A stretch of 64,000 nt of DNA from Planctomycetota bacterium (lineage in GTDB: Bacteria > Planctomycetota > Planctomycetia > Planctomycetales > Planctomycetaceae). The notes beneath the pieces are model-generated. The model searched no databases. It was given only the letters and a program-made list of their open reading frames with translations, and was not told where the DNA came from. The DNA lies in contig VGZH01000018.1 of the NCBI GenBank assembly GCA_016872645.1, positions 1 to 64,000 on the forward strand, written 5' to 3'. Made by a program: the position numbers and the translations under genes. Positions 17,135 through 25,116 of this stretch are shown here, in pieces. The first letter of the stretch is position 1. Every line of letters begins with the position of its first letter.

Positions 17135-18064
17135 ATGATTTTGCTAACCGTCTATTGCCTGCTGATCGTGGGAGCCTCGCTGTTTGGAGGCTTCGTGACC
17201 TCGTTGATTCGTCTGACTCATCGCCGGATGCAGCATATGACGGCCGGTATTGGTGGGCTGATGCTGGGTGTCGGAGTTTGGCATCAGATTCCCCATGCTC
17301 TGGCGACGGTGTCGGGACCGGGAGCTATTAATTGGTGCATGGGTTGGATGCTGGCGGGACTGCTGCTGACTTTCGCGATGCTCCGCCTGGGCCACGTTCA
17401 TATTCATGCAGAACCAGAGAACGAAGCGCCCGACGGGAACGACGCCAAGCCAAGCGATTGTTCTCACGACCACGATCATGACCACGCGGCTTCCGGACGC
17501 GCGGTGAGCTGGTTCGGAATTTTCTTGGGACTATCGCTGCACACATTGTTGGACGGAGTCGCATTAGCTGCACATGTCCAAGCGGACTCGCTGCATCATG
17601 CGGGAGAAGTGACGTGGCTGATGGGCTTGGGAACATTCGTCGGCATCTTCCTGCACAAGCCGCTCGATTCGCTGTCGATCACTGGCTTGATGGTGGCTCG
17701 TGGTTGTTCCGCGCGATGGCGGCATCTCATCAATGGCGGCTACTCGTTGATGTGTCCTCTGGGCGCGATGCTGTTTCATTGGGGCGTCCAGCAGTTCTCG
17801 AAATCGCAAGCGGAATTTGTCTCAGCCGGCCTGGCGATGTCGGGGGGGGTCTTTATCTGCATCGCCATGAGCGACCTGTTGCCCGAAGTTGATTTCTCAT
17901 CACGCGGCCGCATCGCCCGAGCTTTCACGGTGCTGCTAGGGGTCGCCGCCGCCTGGGCCATCGGCTTACTCGAACCGGAACAAGCCCACGAAGCTGCCGC
18001 ACGACCGGAAGCGCACAAGCACGAATATCACAATCACAAACACGCTCAAGGCCACAAGTATTAG
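17135..18064 (+). CDS. ZIP-family zinc transporter
   Basis: A 309-residue membrane protein (from ATG 17135) with eight predicted helices. A cytoplasmic loop after helix 3 is His-rich (HDHDHDH at about 111-117). Helix 4 has HTLLDG (136-141) in place of HSxxDG, and helix 5 has HKPLDS (174-179) in place of HExxxE, so the binuclear metal site is partly altered. The C-terminal tail ends in another His cluster. ZIP proteins bring Zn(II) or Fe(II) into the cytoplasm. The start is uncertain: TTG 17123 has GAGG 5 bases upstream, and TTG 17072 is also in frame. The gene is divergent from the zinc repressor, and the operator lies between them. Confidence 0.9.
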   Translation: MILLTVYCLLIVGASLFGGFVTSLIRLTHRRMQHMTAGIGGLMLGVGVWHQIPHALATVSGPGAINWCMGWMLAGLLLTFAMLRLGHVHIHAEPENEAPDGNDAKPSDCSHDHDHDHAASGRAVSWFGIFLGLSLHTLLDGVALAAHVQADSLHHAGEVTWLMGLGTFVGIFLHKPLDSLSITGLMVARGCSARWRHLINGGYSLMCPLGAMLFHWGVQQFSKSQAEFVSAGLAMSGGVFICIAMSDLLPEVDFSSRGRIARAFTVLLGVAAAWAIGLLEPEQAHEAAARPEAHKHEYHNHKHAQGHKY

Positions 18065-18237
18065 CCTGCGTTCGTTCGCTGCCGAACGTCAATCGCCAGT
18101 TGCAGGGCGGCGATTGGACTCGTTGCGCCGGTGGCGGTGATGCGTCTCGGTTCGCGGGAAGGGACGAGTCGTGGCCAGCGGCATTGAGGAGTGTCTGCTG
18201 TTGCGATCCGACCTCATCCGAAGTTAGTGCCTACGAA

Positions 18238-18260
18238 TTGCAAACAGAAGGTATTTGCAA
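18238..18260. promoter_or_regulatory. Inverted repeat TTGCAAA-n9-TTTGCAA
   Basis: A perfect 7+7 palindrome with a 9-base spacer lies in the gap between the convergent ZIP and fur-type genes. No gene start is visible beside it. A similar repeat lies upstream of the fur-type gene at 18886-18910. The arms and length (23 bases) suit a Fur-family dimer site, but the location is odd for a promoter operator. Confidence 0.4.
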
Positions 18261-18303
18261 TAACGCGATTGCCCCGACGATCATTTTCGCGATTGGAAGT
18301 GGC

Positions 18304-18768
18304 TCAAAGACAGTTCACACAGTGGCCTCGCAGGAGGATTTCGGTGACCTTGCCGACGGCACGCGATTTGGGGAGCTGGACGGTCACGTCGGTCAGACAG
18401 GTGACGTGGCCGCAGTCAAGGCAGACGAAATGCGGATGTTCCCGGTCGTCGTGTGCTCGTTTCCCGGTGGCGGCTGTTTTAGGGGTGACGTGCTTGAATT
18501 CGTAGCGGCGAATCTGATCGCCGATGTCCAGTCGGATGAGCAGTCCAGTGTCGGCCAATTCGATTAGCGCGCGATAGGCCGTGGAGGGATCGAAACCCGA
18601 TTCCCGCAGCCGTTCCGCGACGTCACTGTGACTGAGTGGCTGATCGGACTGAGAGAGCAATCGCAAAATGGCGATGCGGCTAGGCGTGCATCGCAGGGCG
18701 GCGGCCTTGAGCTGTTCGCGAGCCGATTCCACGCTGACAGCTCCGCTGGTTTTTTTGGGGGCGGGCAT
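18304..18768 (-). CDS. Fur/Zur-family metalloregulator
   Basis: A 154-residue Fur-family repressor with an N-terminal winged helix (TPSRIAILRLLSQSDQPLS at about 28-46) and a C-terminal dimer/metal domain. The motif HPHFVCLDCGHVTCL gives H111, H113, C116 and C119; a second pair C150/C153 closes the structural Zn site at the very end. Length and Cys pattern fit Zur or Fur; the zinc-gene surroundings favour Zur, which is inference. ATG at 18766-18768 (complement). It is divergent from the small membrane gene at 19011, with the TTGCAG/CTGCAAA palindrome between them. Confidence 0.88.
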   Translation of the reverse strand: MPAPKKTSGAVSVESAREQLKAAALRCTPSRIAILRLLSQSDQPLSHSDVAERLRESGFDPSTAYRALIELADTGLLIRLDIGDQIRRYEFKHVTPKTAATGKRAHDDREHPHFVCLDCGHVTCLTDVTVQLPKSRAVGKVTEILLRGHCVNCL

Positions 18769-18885
18769 GTGTCACCTCGATTTGCGGCACTGGGACAGGC
18801 AGGACGATGCTAGTCCGCACGATTTGCAACCGCCAGTGACGAACGGCAACTGCCAGCGGCATAAACGACGGACGCAGCCAGCATG

Positions 18886-18910
18886 TTTGCAGATGTATTC
18901 CACCTGCAAA
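18886..18910. promoter_or_regulatory. Candidate Fur/Zur operator upstream of fur-type gene
   Basis: TTTGCAG at 18886-18892 and CTGCAAA at 18904-18910 are exact inverted repeats over 11 bases; a further TTGCAA follows at 18915-18920. The site lies in the divergent promoter region between the regulator gene and the gene cluster starting at 19011, where an autoregulated Zur would bind. Confidence 0.5.
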
Positions 18911-19010
18911 TCACTTGCAAAAGAGGAGGCACAGCTTATTCTACGACCTACACAATGAAGTACGGACTTAGTCGAACGTGAAGTTTCTTTTTTGGAAAGG
19001 TCATCCGATC

Positions 19011-19220
19011 ATGGCGATTCTGGCGCATCACGTTGAGATTCAGCTGTTTGAGGTTTTGCACATCGCTCCCGAAACAACGCTGCAGCATATCTGCTTTTTC
19101 GCGGTGACACTGCCGATTCTGGCTATTCTGGGCTATGGCGCTTGGTCGTTGAAACGCGATTTGACCGCGTTTCTGAAAAGTCGTCGTGACACCAGTTCCG
19201 ACGTCCCAGCTCAAGCCTAA
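19011..19220 (+). CDS. Small membrane protein at head of CobW operon
   Basis: A 69-residue product with one membrane helix (about 26-42, ICFFAVTLPILAILGYGAW) and a basic C-terminal tail. HH near the N-terminus and a further H before the helix could bind metal. ATG 19011 has GGAAAGG about 11 bases upstream; an in-frame GTG at 18978 is less likely. It is first in a run of genes that leads to the second CobW GTPase and lies right behind the TTGCAA-type operator, which suggests zinc control. I do not recognise the family. Confidence 0.55.
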   Translation: MAILAHHVEIQLFEVLHIAPETTLQHICFFAVTLPILAILGYGAWSLKRDLTAFLKSRRDTSSDVPAQA

Positions 19221-19274
19221 CACCACCCCCGTGTGCGCGATGCTGGCTCTGCGGTTCTCGTGCAACGAAAGGCA

Positions 19275-19712
19275 ATGCAGGTGAACGGGACCAATCGAGC
19301 GGCGTTGGCTCAGATTGTATTTTGTCGGGGCTGCTGTTGTGGTCGCGAAGACCGTGGCTTTCCAGCGGTTCCGGTGGAACGACTGAAGGCGGTGTGGAAA
19401 GCCGAACGATTGAATTCGACCGTGCAGCTTACGATTTCCGGCTGCTTGGGTCCGTGCGATCGAGCGAATGTCGCGTTGATCCTCACCCCCTCGGGGTTGG
19501 AGTGGTACGGCGACCTGAGTGAACCGGCCGATTTCGACGCAGCGATTGAGTGGGTTCGCGAGTGTCGCGCGGCCAATCAACTGTTACCTCGGCCAGCGAC
19601 TTGGGAGTCGCGTCGGTTCGTGCGGTTTCCAGACGAATCGAACGGGTCAGCCTGTGCGGTGCGTCTCGACGAGGACTGGTTCCCCGAACCAATCACCGCC
19701 GTCACGAGTTGA
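19275..19712 (+). CDS. (2Fe-2S) ferredoxin/thioredoxin-like protein
   Basis: A 145-residue protein. The N-terminal part has FCRGCCCG (about 16-23), and about 38 residues later GCLGPCDRANV (about 61-71). The C-x(n)-C...C-x3-C arrangement is that of thioredoxin-like [2Fe-2S] ferredoxins (COG3411-like) and of small cobalt/zinc cluster proteins of the DUF1636 type. The remainder is a compact alpha/beta domain ending in a Trp-rich tail. ATG 19275 has GAAAGG upstream. The next gene begins 10 bases after the stop. It may hold a Fe-S cluster or a metal for the CobW partner; which one cannot be told from the sequence. Confidence 0.65.
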   Translation: MQVNGTNRAALAQIVFCRGCCCGREDRGFPAVPVERLKAVWKAERLNSTVQLTISGCLGPCDRANVALILTPSGLEWYGDLSEPADFDAAIEWVRECRAANQLLPRPATWESRRFVRFPDESNGSACAVRLDEDWFPEPITAVTS

Positions 19713-19722
19713 GGAGTTCCCC

Positions 19723-20013
19723 ATGGCGACGATGTTCGGCAGCCGTGCTGCGGCGAATCCCGAAGTGCTCGCGCGGGTGAAGGCATGGGTGCGCGAATTC
19801 GGCGGGTTGTCGGATGAGGTGTCAATGCTCGTCACGGAATTGCGTTGCACCGAGCCGGGTTGTCCGCCACTGGAAACGGTGATCGCAGTGCTCGACCAGC
19901 CAGGGAAGCCGCGACAATTCAAGATTCACAAAGCGATGTCTGACTTGAGTTCGCTTGATGTCCAAGTGTTACTTAGTGGCAAGCCGGTGTGTGAACACGA
20001 AGTTGACCAGTAA
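19723..20013 (+). CDS. Conserved small protein of the CobW operon
   Basis: A 96-residue soluble protein. Its centre reads TELRCTEPGCPPLETVI (about 40-56), a conserved-looking CxxxxCPP motif, and there is a further Cys near the C-terminus (KPVCEHE). ATG 19723 has GAGGAG 6 bases upstream, and the gene lies between the ferredoxin-like gene and the CobW gene with gaps of 10 and 21 bases. I recall similar short proteins beside CobW genes, but they have no assigned function. It may act as a partner or client in metal transfer. Confidence 0.6.
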   Translation: MATMFGSRAAANPEVLARVKAWVREFGGLSDEVSMLVTELRCTEPGCPPLETVIAVLDQPGKPRQFKIHKAMSDLSSLDVQVLLSGKPVCEHEVDQ

Positions 20014-20034
20014 ATCTAACGAAAGGTTTCTGTC

Positions 20035-21390
20035 ATGACCACAACTTCCGAGCGTGTGCCGGTCACCGTGTTGACCGGGTTTTTGGGTTCGGGCAAGACG
20101 ACGTTGCTCAATCATGTGTTGACGGCCAATCACGGCAAGCGGATCGCCGTCATCGAGAATGAGTTTGGCGAGGTTGGCGTCGATCAGGAATTGGTCATCA
20201 ACGCCGAGGAAGAAATCTTCGAGATGAACAACGGCTGCATCTGCTGCACCGTGCGGGGCGATCTGATCCGCATTCTCGGCAATCTGATGAAACGAAAGGA
20301 CAAGTTTGACGCGATCATGATCGAGACGACCGGACTAGCTGACCCTGGTCCTGTCGCGCAGACGTTCTATGTTGATGACGAGATGCAGCAGAAGCTGAAA
20401 CTGGACGCCGTCGTCACCGTCGTTGATGCCAAGCACGTCTGGCAACACTTCGACACCGACGAGGTGCAGGAGCAGATCGCCTTTGCCGACGTGATCCTGA
20501 TCAACAAGATCGACCTCGTGTCGGCCGACCAGCTGAACCAGTTGGAGGCTCGCATCCACAAGATGAATGCTGCCGCGCGAATTTATCGCACACGGAACTC
20601 GGTCGTGGAGATGGATCGGATTCTGAATGTCGGCGGGTTCAATCTCGACCGGGCTCTGGAGGTCGATTCGAAATTCCTTGAGCCGGAATACCCGTTCGAG
20701 TGGGGCGGGGTGTTCGAGTTGACGGAGGGAACGTTTCGCTGGGAAATGCAACCCGGTCCCGACCCGGCGATGAACTTGATCGTGTTGCCGACCAGCGACA
20801 GCGGATCGGGACTGGAATCGGTGCTGATGGATGCCGTGCTGACATATTCGGACGCCGAACGACCGGTCGCACCCGGCGGCGACATTGCGATCGGCAAGAC
20901 GCTCAATCAGTTGCAGCTTAGCGAGGCGACATCCACGTTCCGGCTGTCGGTCCCACAGCGCGGCCGCTACGCAATCTTCACCGAGCATCATCCCGACGAA
21001 TTCCAGGCGCGGTTGATCCGTGAGTCGGACGCGATCGCGGCGACCGAGACGCGTGAGTACAAGCCGGATCATGAGCACGACGACGAGGTTTCGTCGGTCG
21101 GCATTACCACTCCGGGGGATTTGGATCTCGGTAAGTTCCAAGCGTGGCTGCAAACCTTGCTAATGACCAAAGGCCAGGACATCTTCCGCATGAAGGGGGT
21201 CTTGAGCATGAAGGGCCACAACCAACGCTTCGTCTTTCAGGGAGTTCACATGCTGGTCGACAGCGACTTTGACCGACCGTGGCACAAAGATGAAGAGCGT
21301 CACAACTCACTAATCTTCATCGGCCGAGGACTCGACCGAGAGGAACTCAACGCTGCGTTCAAGTCCTGCCTGGCGATCAGTCGCAAATAA
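20035..21390 (+). CDS. CobW/COG0523 family GTP-binding metallochaperone, second copy
   Basis: A 451-residue G3E GTPase with GSGKTT at 18-23, the metal motif NGCICC with C68, C70 and C71, ETTGLADPGP at about 101, and the base motif NKID near residue 160. Compared with the first copy it has an extra segment of about 90 residues around 215-310 between the GTPase core and CobW_C. A HEHDDE stretch (about 346) precedes a C-terminal domain that ends with FIGRGLDREEL. The group with a HxHD loop is the ZNG1/YjiA-like branch, linked to zinc delivery. It is last in the operon that begins at 19011 and is followed by the WD40 gene. Confidence 0.92.
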   Translation: MTTTSERVPVTVLTGFLGSGKTTLLNHVLTANHGKRIAVIENEFGEVGVDQELVINAEEEIFEMNNGCICCTVRGDLIRILGNLMKRKDKFDAIMIETTGLADPGPVAQTFYVDDEMQQKLKLDAVVTVVDAKHVWQHFDTDEVQEQIAFADVILINKIDLVSADQLNQLEARIHKMNAAARIYRTRNSVVEMDRILNVGGFNLDRALEVDSKFLEPEYPFEWGGVFELTEGTFRWEMQPGPDPAMNLIVLPTSDSGSGLESVLMDAVLTYSDAERPVAPGGDIAIGKTLNQLQLSEATSTFRLSVPQRGRYAIFTEHHPDEFQARLIRESDAIAATETREYKPDHEHDDEVSSVGITTPGDLDLGKFQAWLQTLLMTKGQDIFRMKGVLSMKGHNQRFVFQGVHMLVDSDFDRPWHKDEERHNSLIFIGRGLDREELNAAFKSCLAISRK

Positions 21391-21410
21391 TTTTAAGCGT
21401 GTGACTTCTG

Positions 21411-21533
21411 AGGGTACGACGGACTTCCAGTCCGTCGCCAAAAGGTTGATGCCGGAGGACTGCAAGTCTACCGGACCGTTTCAGCCCAACCCTCGAATCA
21501 AGAACTGACAGGCTGGAAGCCTATCCCACGTTT
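21411..21533. repeat. Cluster of short palindromic intergenic repeats
   Basis: Three small dyads follow each other: ACGGACTTCCAGTCCGT (about 21419-21435), GGACTGCAAGTCTACCGG (about 21457-21474) and AGGCTGGAAGCCTA (about 21510-21523). These wordings are typical of dispersed planctomycete repeat clusters. They sit between the CobW and WD40 genes and have no coding potential. Confidence 0.6.
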
Positions 21534-21544
21534 GGAATCTGTAC

Positions 21545-22585
21545 ATGTTTGGCGTTAGCAAAAAAACGAAGGCGAAACTGCACGGCGTCTGGCCGTTTGC
21601 GATTGAAGATCATGTGATTGACGCCTGTTGGTCGGGTCAATCGGATCAGGTCGCGGTGGCGGCGGTTTCGGGACCAATCACGCTGTTGGATGGTGCGACC
21701 GGGAAGCTGCGGCACTCACTGTCCGGTCACGCAGTCGGAACGACGGCCATCGCGTTTCATCCCGACCGCCAGTTGTTGGCGAGCGGCGGTCAGGATGGTC
21801 GCATCCGCCTGTGGAACACCGACAGCGGAGCGGAACACGCTCAACTCACGGCGGGGAGCGATTGGGTCGAGACACTGGCTTGGAGCCGCGATGGTTCGAC
21901 GTTGGCGGTCGCAGCTGGCAAGCGCGTCCGCTTTGTGAACGTCCACGGGGAGTTGCTGTCTGAGACACCGGACCACTCCAGCACCATTGCGGACATTCGC
22001 TGGCAGCCGCACACCGAACTGCTGGCGGTGGCGAGCTACGGCGGTGTGTCTTTGTGGCGACCGGGTGATCCGGAACCGGTTCAGCAAATTGACTTCAAAG
22101 GCTCGTTGTTGCGACTGGCTTGGCGCCCGGACGGCCAGATTCTGGTGGCGGGAACTCAAGAGGCGAGCGTGCGGTACTTCGACGTGAAAGGTGGCGGTGA
22201 TCCGTTGCAGATGTCCGGCTTCGCAACCAAGGTTCGCGAGCTGAGTTGGCATCACAGCAGCCGCTGGCTGGCGATCGGCGGCGGGCCGATGATCTGCGTC
22301 TGGGACTGTTCCGGTAATGGACCCAAAAATCGGCGACCGCTGTTGCTGGAAGTCAATGACGGTACCGAGCGGATCACAACGGTCCAGTTTCAGCACAATG
22401 GCCCGTTGCTCGCTGCGGGCAACGAAGCGGGAATGATGACCGTCTGGCAAGCAGATCAATTCGACAAACCGGTCGGATGGTTCGACGCACCGTCTGCGAT
22501 CAGCGTCCTCGCGTGGTCGCCCAACGATCAGATCCTGCTCGCCGGTTGCGCGAATGGCATTGTCGCGACCTTCACGCTCGATTGA
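21545..22585 (+). CDS. WD40 repeat protein linked to CobW
   Basis: A 346-residue protein made of about seven WD40-type blades; clear ones include GHAVGTTAIAFHPDRQ, ASGGQDGRIRLWNTDSG and AAGNEAGMMTVWQADQ, giving a closed beta-propeller. There is no signal peptide, so it is cytoplasmic. A basic KKTKAK start precedes the first blade. WD40 proteins sit beside COG0523 genes in several zinc regulons, so a scaffold or adaptor role in metal delivery is plausible; nothing catalytic is visible. ATG 21545 is placed right after the repeat cluster and has no strong ribosome site. Confidence 0.8.
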   Translation: MFGVSKKTKAKLHGVWPFAIEDHVIDACWSGQSDQVAVAAVSGPITLLDGATGKLRHSLSGHAVGTTAIAFHPDRQLLASGGQDGRIRLWNTDSGAEHAQLTAGSDWVETLAWSRDGSTLAVAAGKRVRFVNVHGELLSETPDHSSTIADIRWQPHTELLAVASYGGVSLWRPGDPEPVQQIDFKGSLLRLAWRPDGQILVAGTQEASVRYFDVKGGGDPLQMSGFATKVRELSWHHSSRWLAIGGGPMICVWDCSGNGPKNRRPLLLEVNDGTERITTVQFQHNGPLLAAGNEAGMMTVWQADQFDKPVGWFDAPSAISVLAWSPNDQILLAGCANGIVATFTLD

Positions 22586-22742
22586 CCTGGACGGGAAGCT
22601 CCGAACGGCGACATTTTTGAGCGGCACAATCGGACCTCACGGATCTCGATCTTGTGATTATTTCGCAATTGACTCCTGCGAATTCTTGCAAGCTTTGGCT
22701 AGAATCCCGCCCACTCGGACTGGTCGCCGTGGAACTAAGAAC

Positions 22743-24260
22743 GTGAACGAAGCGGTTCCTGTACGCGAAGAGTATGAGTTGCTCAACCTGGATGAAGTTC
22801 GCATTGACCCGGCTTGGGCATTGCGAGTGCCGGCGAGTCTCGCTCTGCGCAAGTCGGTGTTGCCGTTGTCGTCGCTGGACGGAGTCGTGCAAGTCGCGTG
22901 CTTGAACTTGGACGACGCGTCGACGCTGCAAACGGTCGAGCGCTACGTCGAACATCCGCTAAATCCTCTGTTGGCTGAACGTGAGTCGCTGCGACGCGCG
23001 CTGACGCGCATCTTCGGAGCGGTGTCGATTCCCGGTGCGATCTCTGGCGCGCCAATGCGACTGCGAGTTCGTGACGGTCGCGCGAACGACGGCGATGAAG
23101 GCTCGGTCGCTCTCAGCGATGAACTCATGCAAGCGGCGCTGATGCGAGGAGCTTCGGACATTCACATTGATCCGAGCGAACGCCAGGTCCGCATTCGGCT
23201 GCGCGTGGACGGCGAGCTAGAGACTTATCGCGATCTGCCAAGCGATCTGCATCACGGATTGATCAGCCGGTTCAAGGTGCTCGGCGAATTGGACATCGCC
23301 GAGAAGCGTGCTCCGCAAGACGGCCGCTTCACAGTATCGGTCGGAGCCACAGGGCAGCGTGTGGATGTTCGCGTGGCGACGCTTCCGACGAAGCATGGCG
23401 AACGGATGACGCTGCGATTGCTGGCGCTCGATACCAGCGGCATCACGCTCGAAGGCTTGGGGATGTCGCCGCACGATCTCGATGTGTTCGAGCAAGCGGT
23501 GGCTCGACCGCACGGGCTGGTGTTGCTCACTGGGCCGACGGGGAGCGGCAAATCGACGACGTTATACGCGGCTCTCAAACATCGGCTGGCGGCGATCGGC
23601 GGCAACTTCATCACGATTGAAGACCCGATCGAATACGAAATCCCCGGCGTTGCGCAGGTCGAGGTCGATTCGGTGGACAAGGTCGGGTTTCGCAAAGCTC
23701 TGCGGAGCGTTCTCCGGCACGATCCTGATGTCATCATGATCGGTGAAATTCGCGATCCCGAAACCGCCGACGTGGCGCTCAAGTCAGCTCTGACGGGACA
23801 TCTCGTGTTCAGCACGCTGCACACGAACTCGGCGGCGGGCGTAGTCACGCGATTGATCGACATGGGACTGCAACGCTACCTCGTCGCAGCGACGCTGCGA
23901 TTGGCCGTCGCTCAACGCCTGGTGCGCCGCCTGTGCCCACGCTGCCGAGTTGCTCGGCCAATGACCTCCGCCGAAGCGGCCGTCCTGCAACGCCCCGAAC
24001 TGGCCGGGGCGACGGTCTATGAACCTAGCGGCTGCTTGCACTGCGCGGGACGCGGCGTCGTCGGACGGATCGGCCTGTTTGAACTGCTGCCGATGGACGA
24101 AGCGCTTTCCGGCGCGGTGACTCGCGGAGCCTCGGAATCAGAATTGATCCAACCGCTACGGAGTGACGGCCTGCGATTGCTGCACGACGACGGAATCGAA
24201 AAAGCCCTGTCCGGCGAAACAACCATTCAAGACGTGCTGTCCGCCGTGACGATCTGGTGA
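22743..24260 (+). CDS. gspE: Type II secretion/type IV pilus assembly ATPase (GspE/PilB)
   Basis: A 505-residue ATPase. The N-terminal domain is of the T2SSE_N type (residues about 10-100), then comes ASDIHIDPSERQ (about 136), Walker A GPTGSGKS (264-271), EDPIEYEI, Walker B DVIMIGEIRD (329-338) and the His box. The GspE/PilB zinc module is present as C398/C401 and C431/C434. It powers pseudopilus or pilus extension. The start is taken as GTG 22743, because the sequence upstream is unlike the family; the ribosome site is weak. A TTCGCA/TGCGAA dyad at 22662-22682 lies upstream. A fossil toxin-antitoxin module separates it from its partner gspF. Confidence 0.92.
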   Translation: MNEAVPVREEYELLNLDEVRIDPAWALRVPASLALRKSVLPLSSLDGVVQVACLNLDDASTLQTVERYVEHPLNPLLAERESLRRALTRIFGAVSIPGAISGAPMRLRVRDGRANDGDEGSVALSDELMQAALMRGASDIHIDPSERQVRIRLRVDGELETYRDLPSDLHHGLISRFKVLGELDIAEKRAPQDGRFTVSVGATGQRVDVRVATLPTKHGERMTLRLLALDTSGITLEGLGMSPHDLDVFEQAVARPHGLVLLTGPTGSGKSTTLYAALKHRLAAIGGNFITIEDPIEYEIPGVAQVEVDSVDKVGFRKALRSVLRHDPDVIMIGEIRDPETADVALKSALTGHLVFSTLHTNSAAGVVTRLIDMGLQRYLVAATLRLAVAQRLVRRLCPRCRVARPMTSAEAAVLQRPELAGATVYEPSGCLHCAGRGVVGRIGLFELLPMDEALSGAVTRGASESELIQPLRSDGLRLLHDDGIEKALSGETTIQDVLSAVTIW

Positions 24261-24290
24261 AAGGCAAAAGCGGTGAACAACGCGACCCGC

Positions 24291-24713
24291 TCAATCCCCA
24301 AACTCGACACTCAATCCGGGGACTTGCTCAAAGTCGCGGTGGTTGCGAGTAATAAGCGTCACGTCGTGAGCGCGACAGATGGCGGCGGTTCGCAGATCAT
24401 GCGACTTGATCCGAATATTCTGCCGCCGCCACTTGCGAAACTCATCTTCGCAGACGGGGCCCTAACTCAAAGATGCAAAGCCGCGCGGATCATGATAGCT
24501 CTCGATCAACAAGTCGCAGGCTGCGCCGAGGCTGATCCGGCCATGTCCTGCTTCCGACCGCCGCACTTGCTCCAACCGACCTTGCGAAACTGCTTCGACC
24601 GCGATTACCGGGATGGATTGCCGATCCCCCGGGATCGCTGTAGACCCCGACACAGTTTCGGGATCGCCGCGTCAAGAATCGCCAAGGATATTGGTGTCGA
24701 AGGCAAACATCAT
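24291..24713 (-). pseudogene. Fossil VapC-type PIN-domain toxin
   Basis: The minus strand encodes one uninterrupted frame of 141 codons apart from two nonsense codons: TGA at 24674-24672 (codon 14) and TAG at 24464-24462 (codon 84). The translation starts MFAFDTNIL, carries IPVIAVEAVSQGRLEQVRR, then HDLRTAAICRAHDVTLITRN and ends EFGD: the PIN fold of VapC toxins, with D of FDTN, a middle Glu and the two Asp of HDLR and NHRDF all still present. Length equals a complete toxin. Start codons ATG 24713 and 24710 overlap the antitoxin stop (ATGA). The two stops mean it cannot be made intact. Confidence 0.85.
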
Positions 24714-25012
24714 TTGAAAAAGAGTGCGTCTCGTTCGCGGTCGCGCGCTTCGTATGTTTCTCACGCGATTTCATCCAGCCTGGGGTCATTCTTGTACTTG
24801 CCCGCCTGCGATTTGATCCCTCGGCCTCGGCCACAATCTGGCTCCAGCCGAATGCTGACCAATCCGCTCTTTCGGATTCACTCGCGCAGTTCGACTTCCA
24901 TTGCGTTAATCACTGCGGATTGGGTCGAACCCCGGACTTGCGGATTAGAAGCGCCGAGCACCGTCGCTTCAAACACGCCTTCGGTCTCTGCAATCAAAAC
25001 GGTAATGGACGT
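24710..25012 (-). pseudogene. Fossil antitoxin of the VapC pair
   Basis: A 101-codon frame ends in a TGA that overlaps the toxin start. It has two in-frame TGA codons (24880-24878 and 24763-24761); both would be restored to CGA (Arg) by one C-to-T reversal. The first codon is ACG at 25012, with a good GGGAGG six bases before it, so an ATG was probably lost to ACG. The C-terminal region AGKYKNDPRLDEI followed by ETYEARDRERD is like the toxin-binding tail of planctomycete antitoxins of this type. The N-terminal part (TVLIAETEGVFEATVLG) is a small beta fold. Family naming is from motif memory. Confidence 0.75.
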
Positions 25013-25116
25013 GCGAAACCTCCCACTCAACCTGTCACGAATTTCTCACTGTGCAGCAAGAGTGTCATCAGCGATGTGAAACTTCGATCCGACGTTTTTC
25101 TGAAACGACCTGAACC

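Noticed and set aside
22662-22682. TTCGCA-n9-TGCGAA dyad upstream of gspE
   Set aside because: Arms are only 6 bases and differ from the TTGCAA motif near fur; it may be chance.
24273-25079. Long + strand open frame between gspE and gspF
   Set aside because: It is the antisense of the fossil toxin-antitoxin pair; the translation shows no family and the conserved motifs lie on the minus strand.
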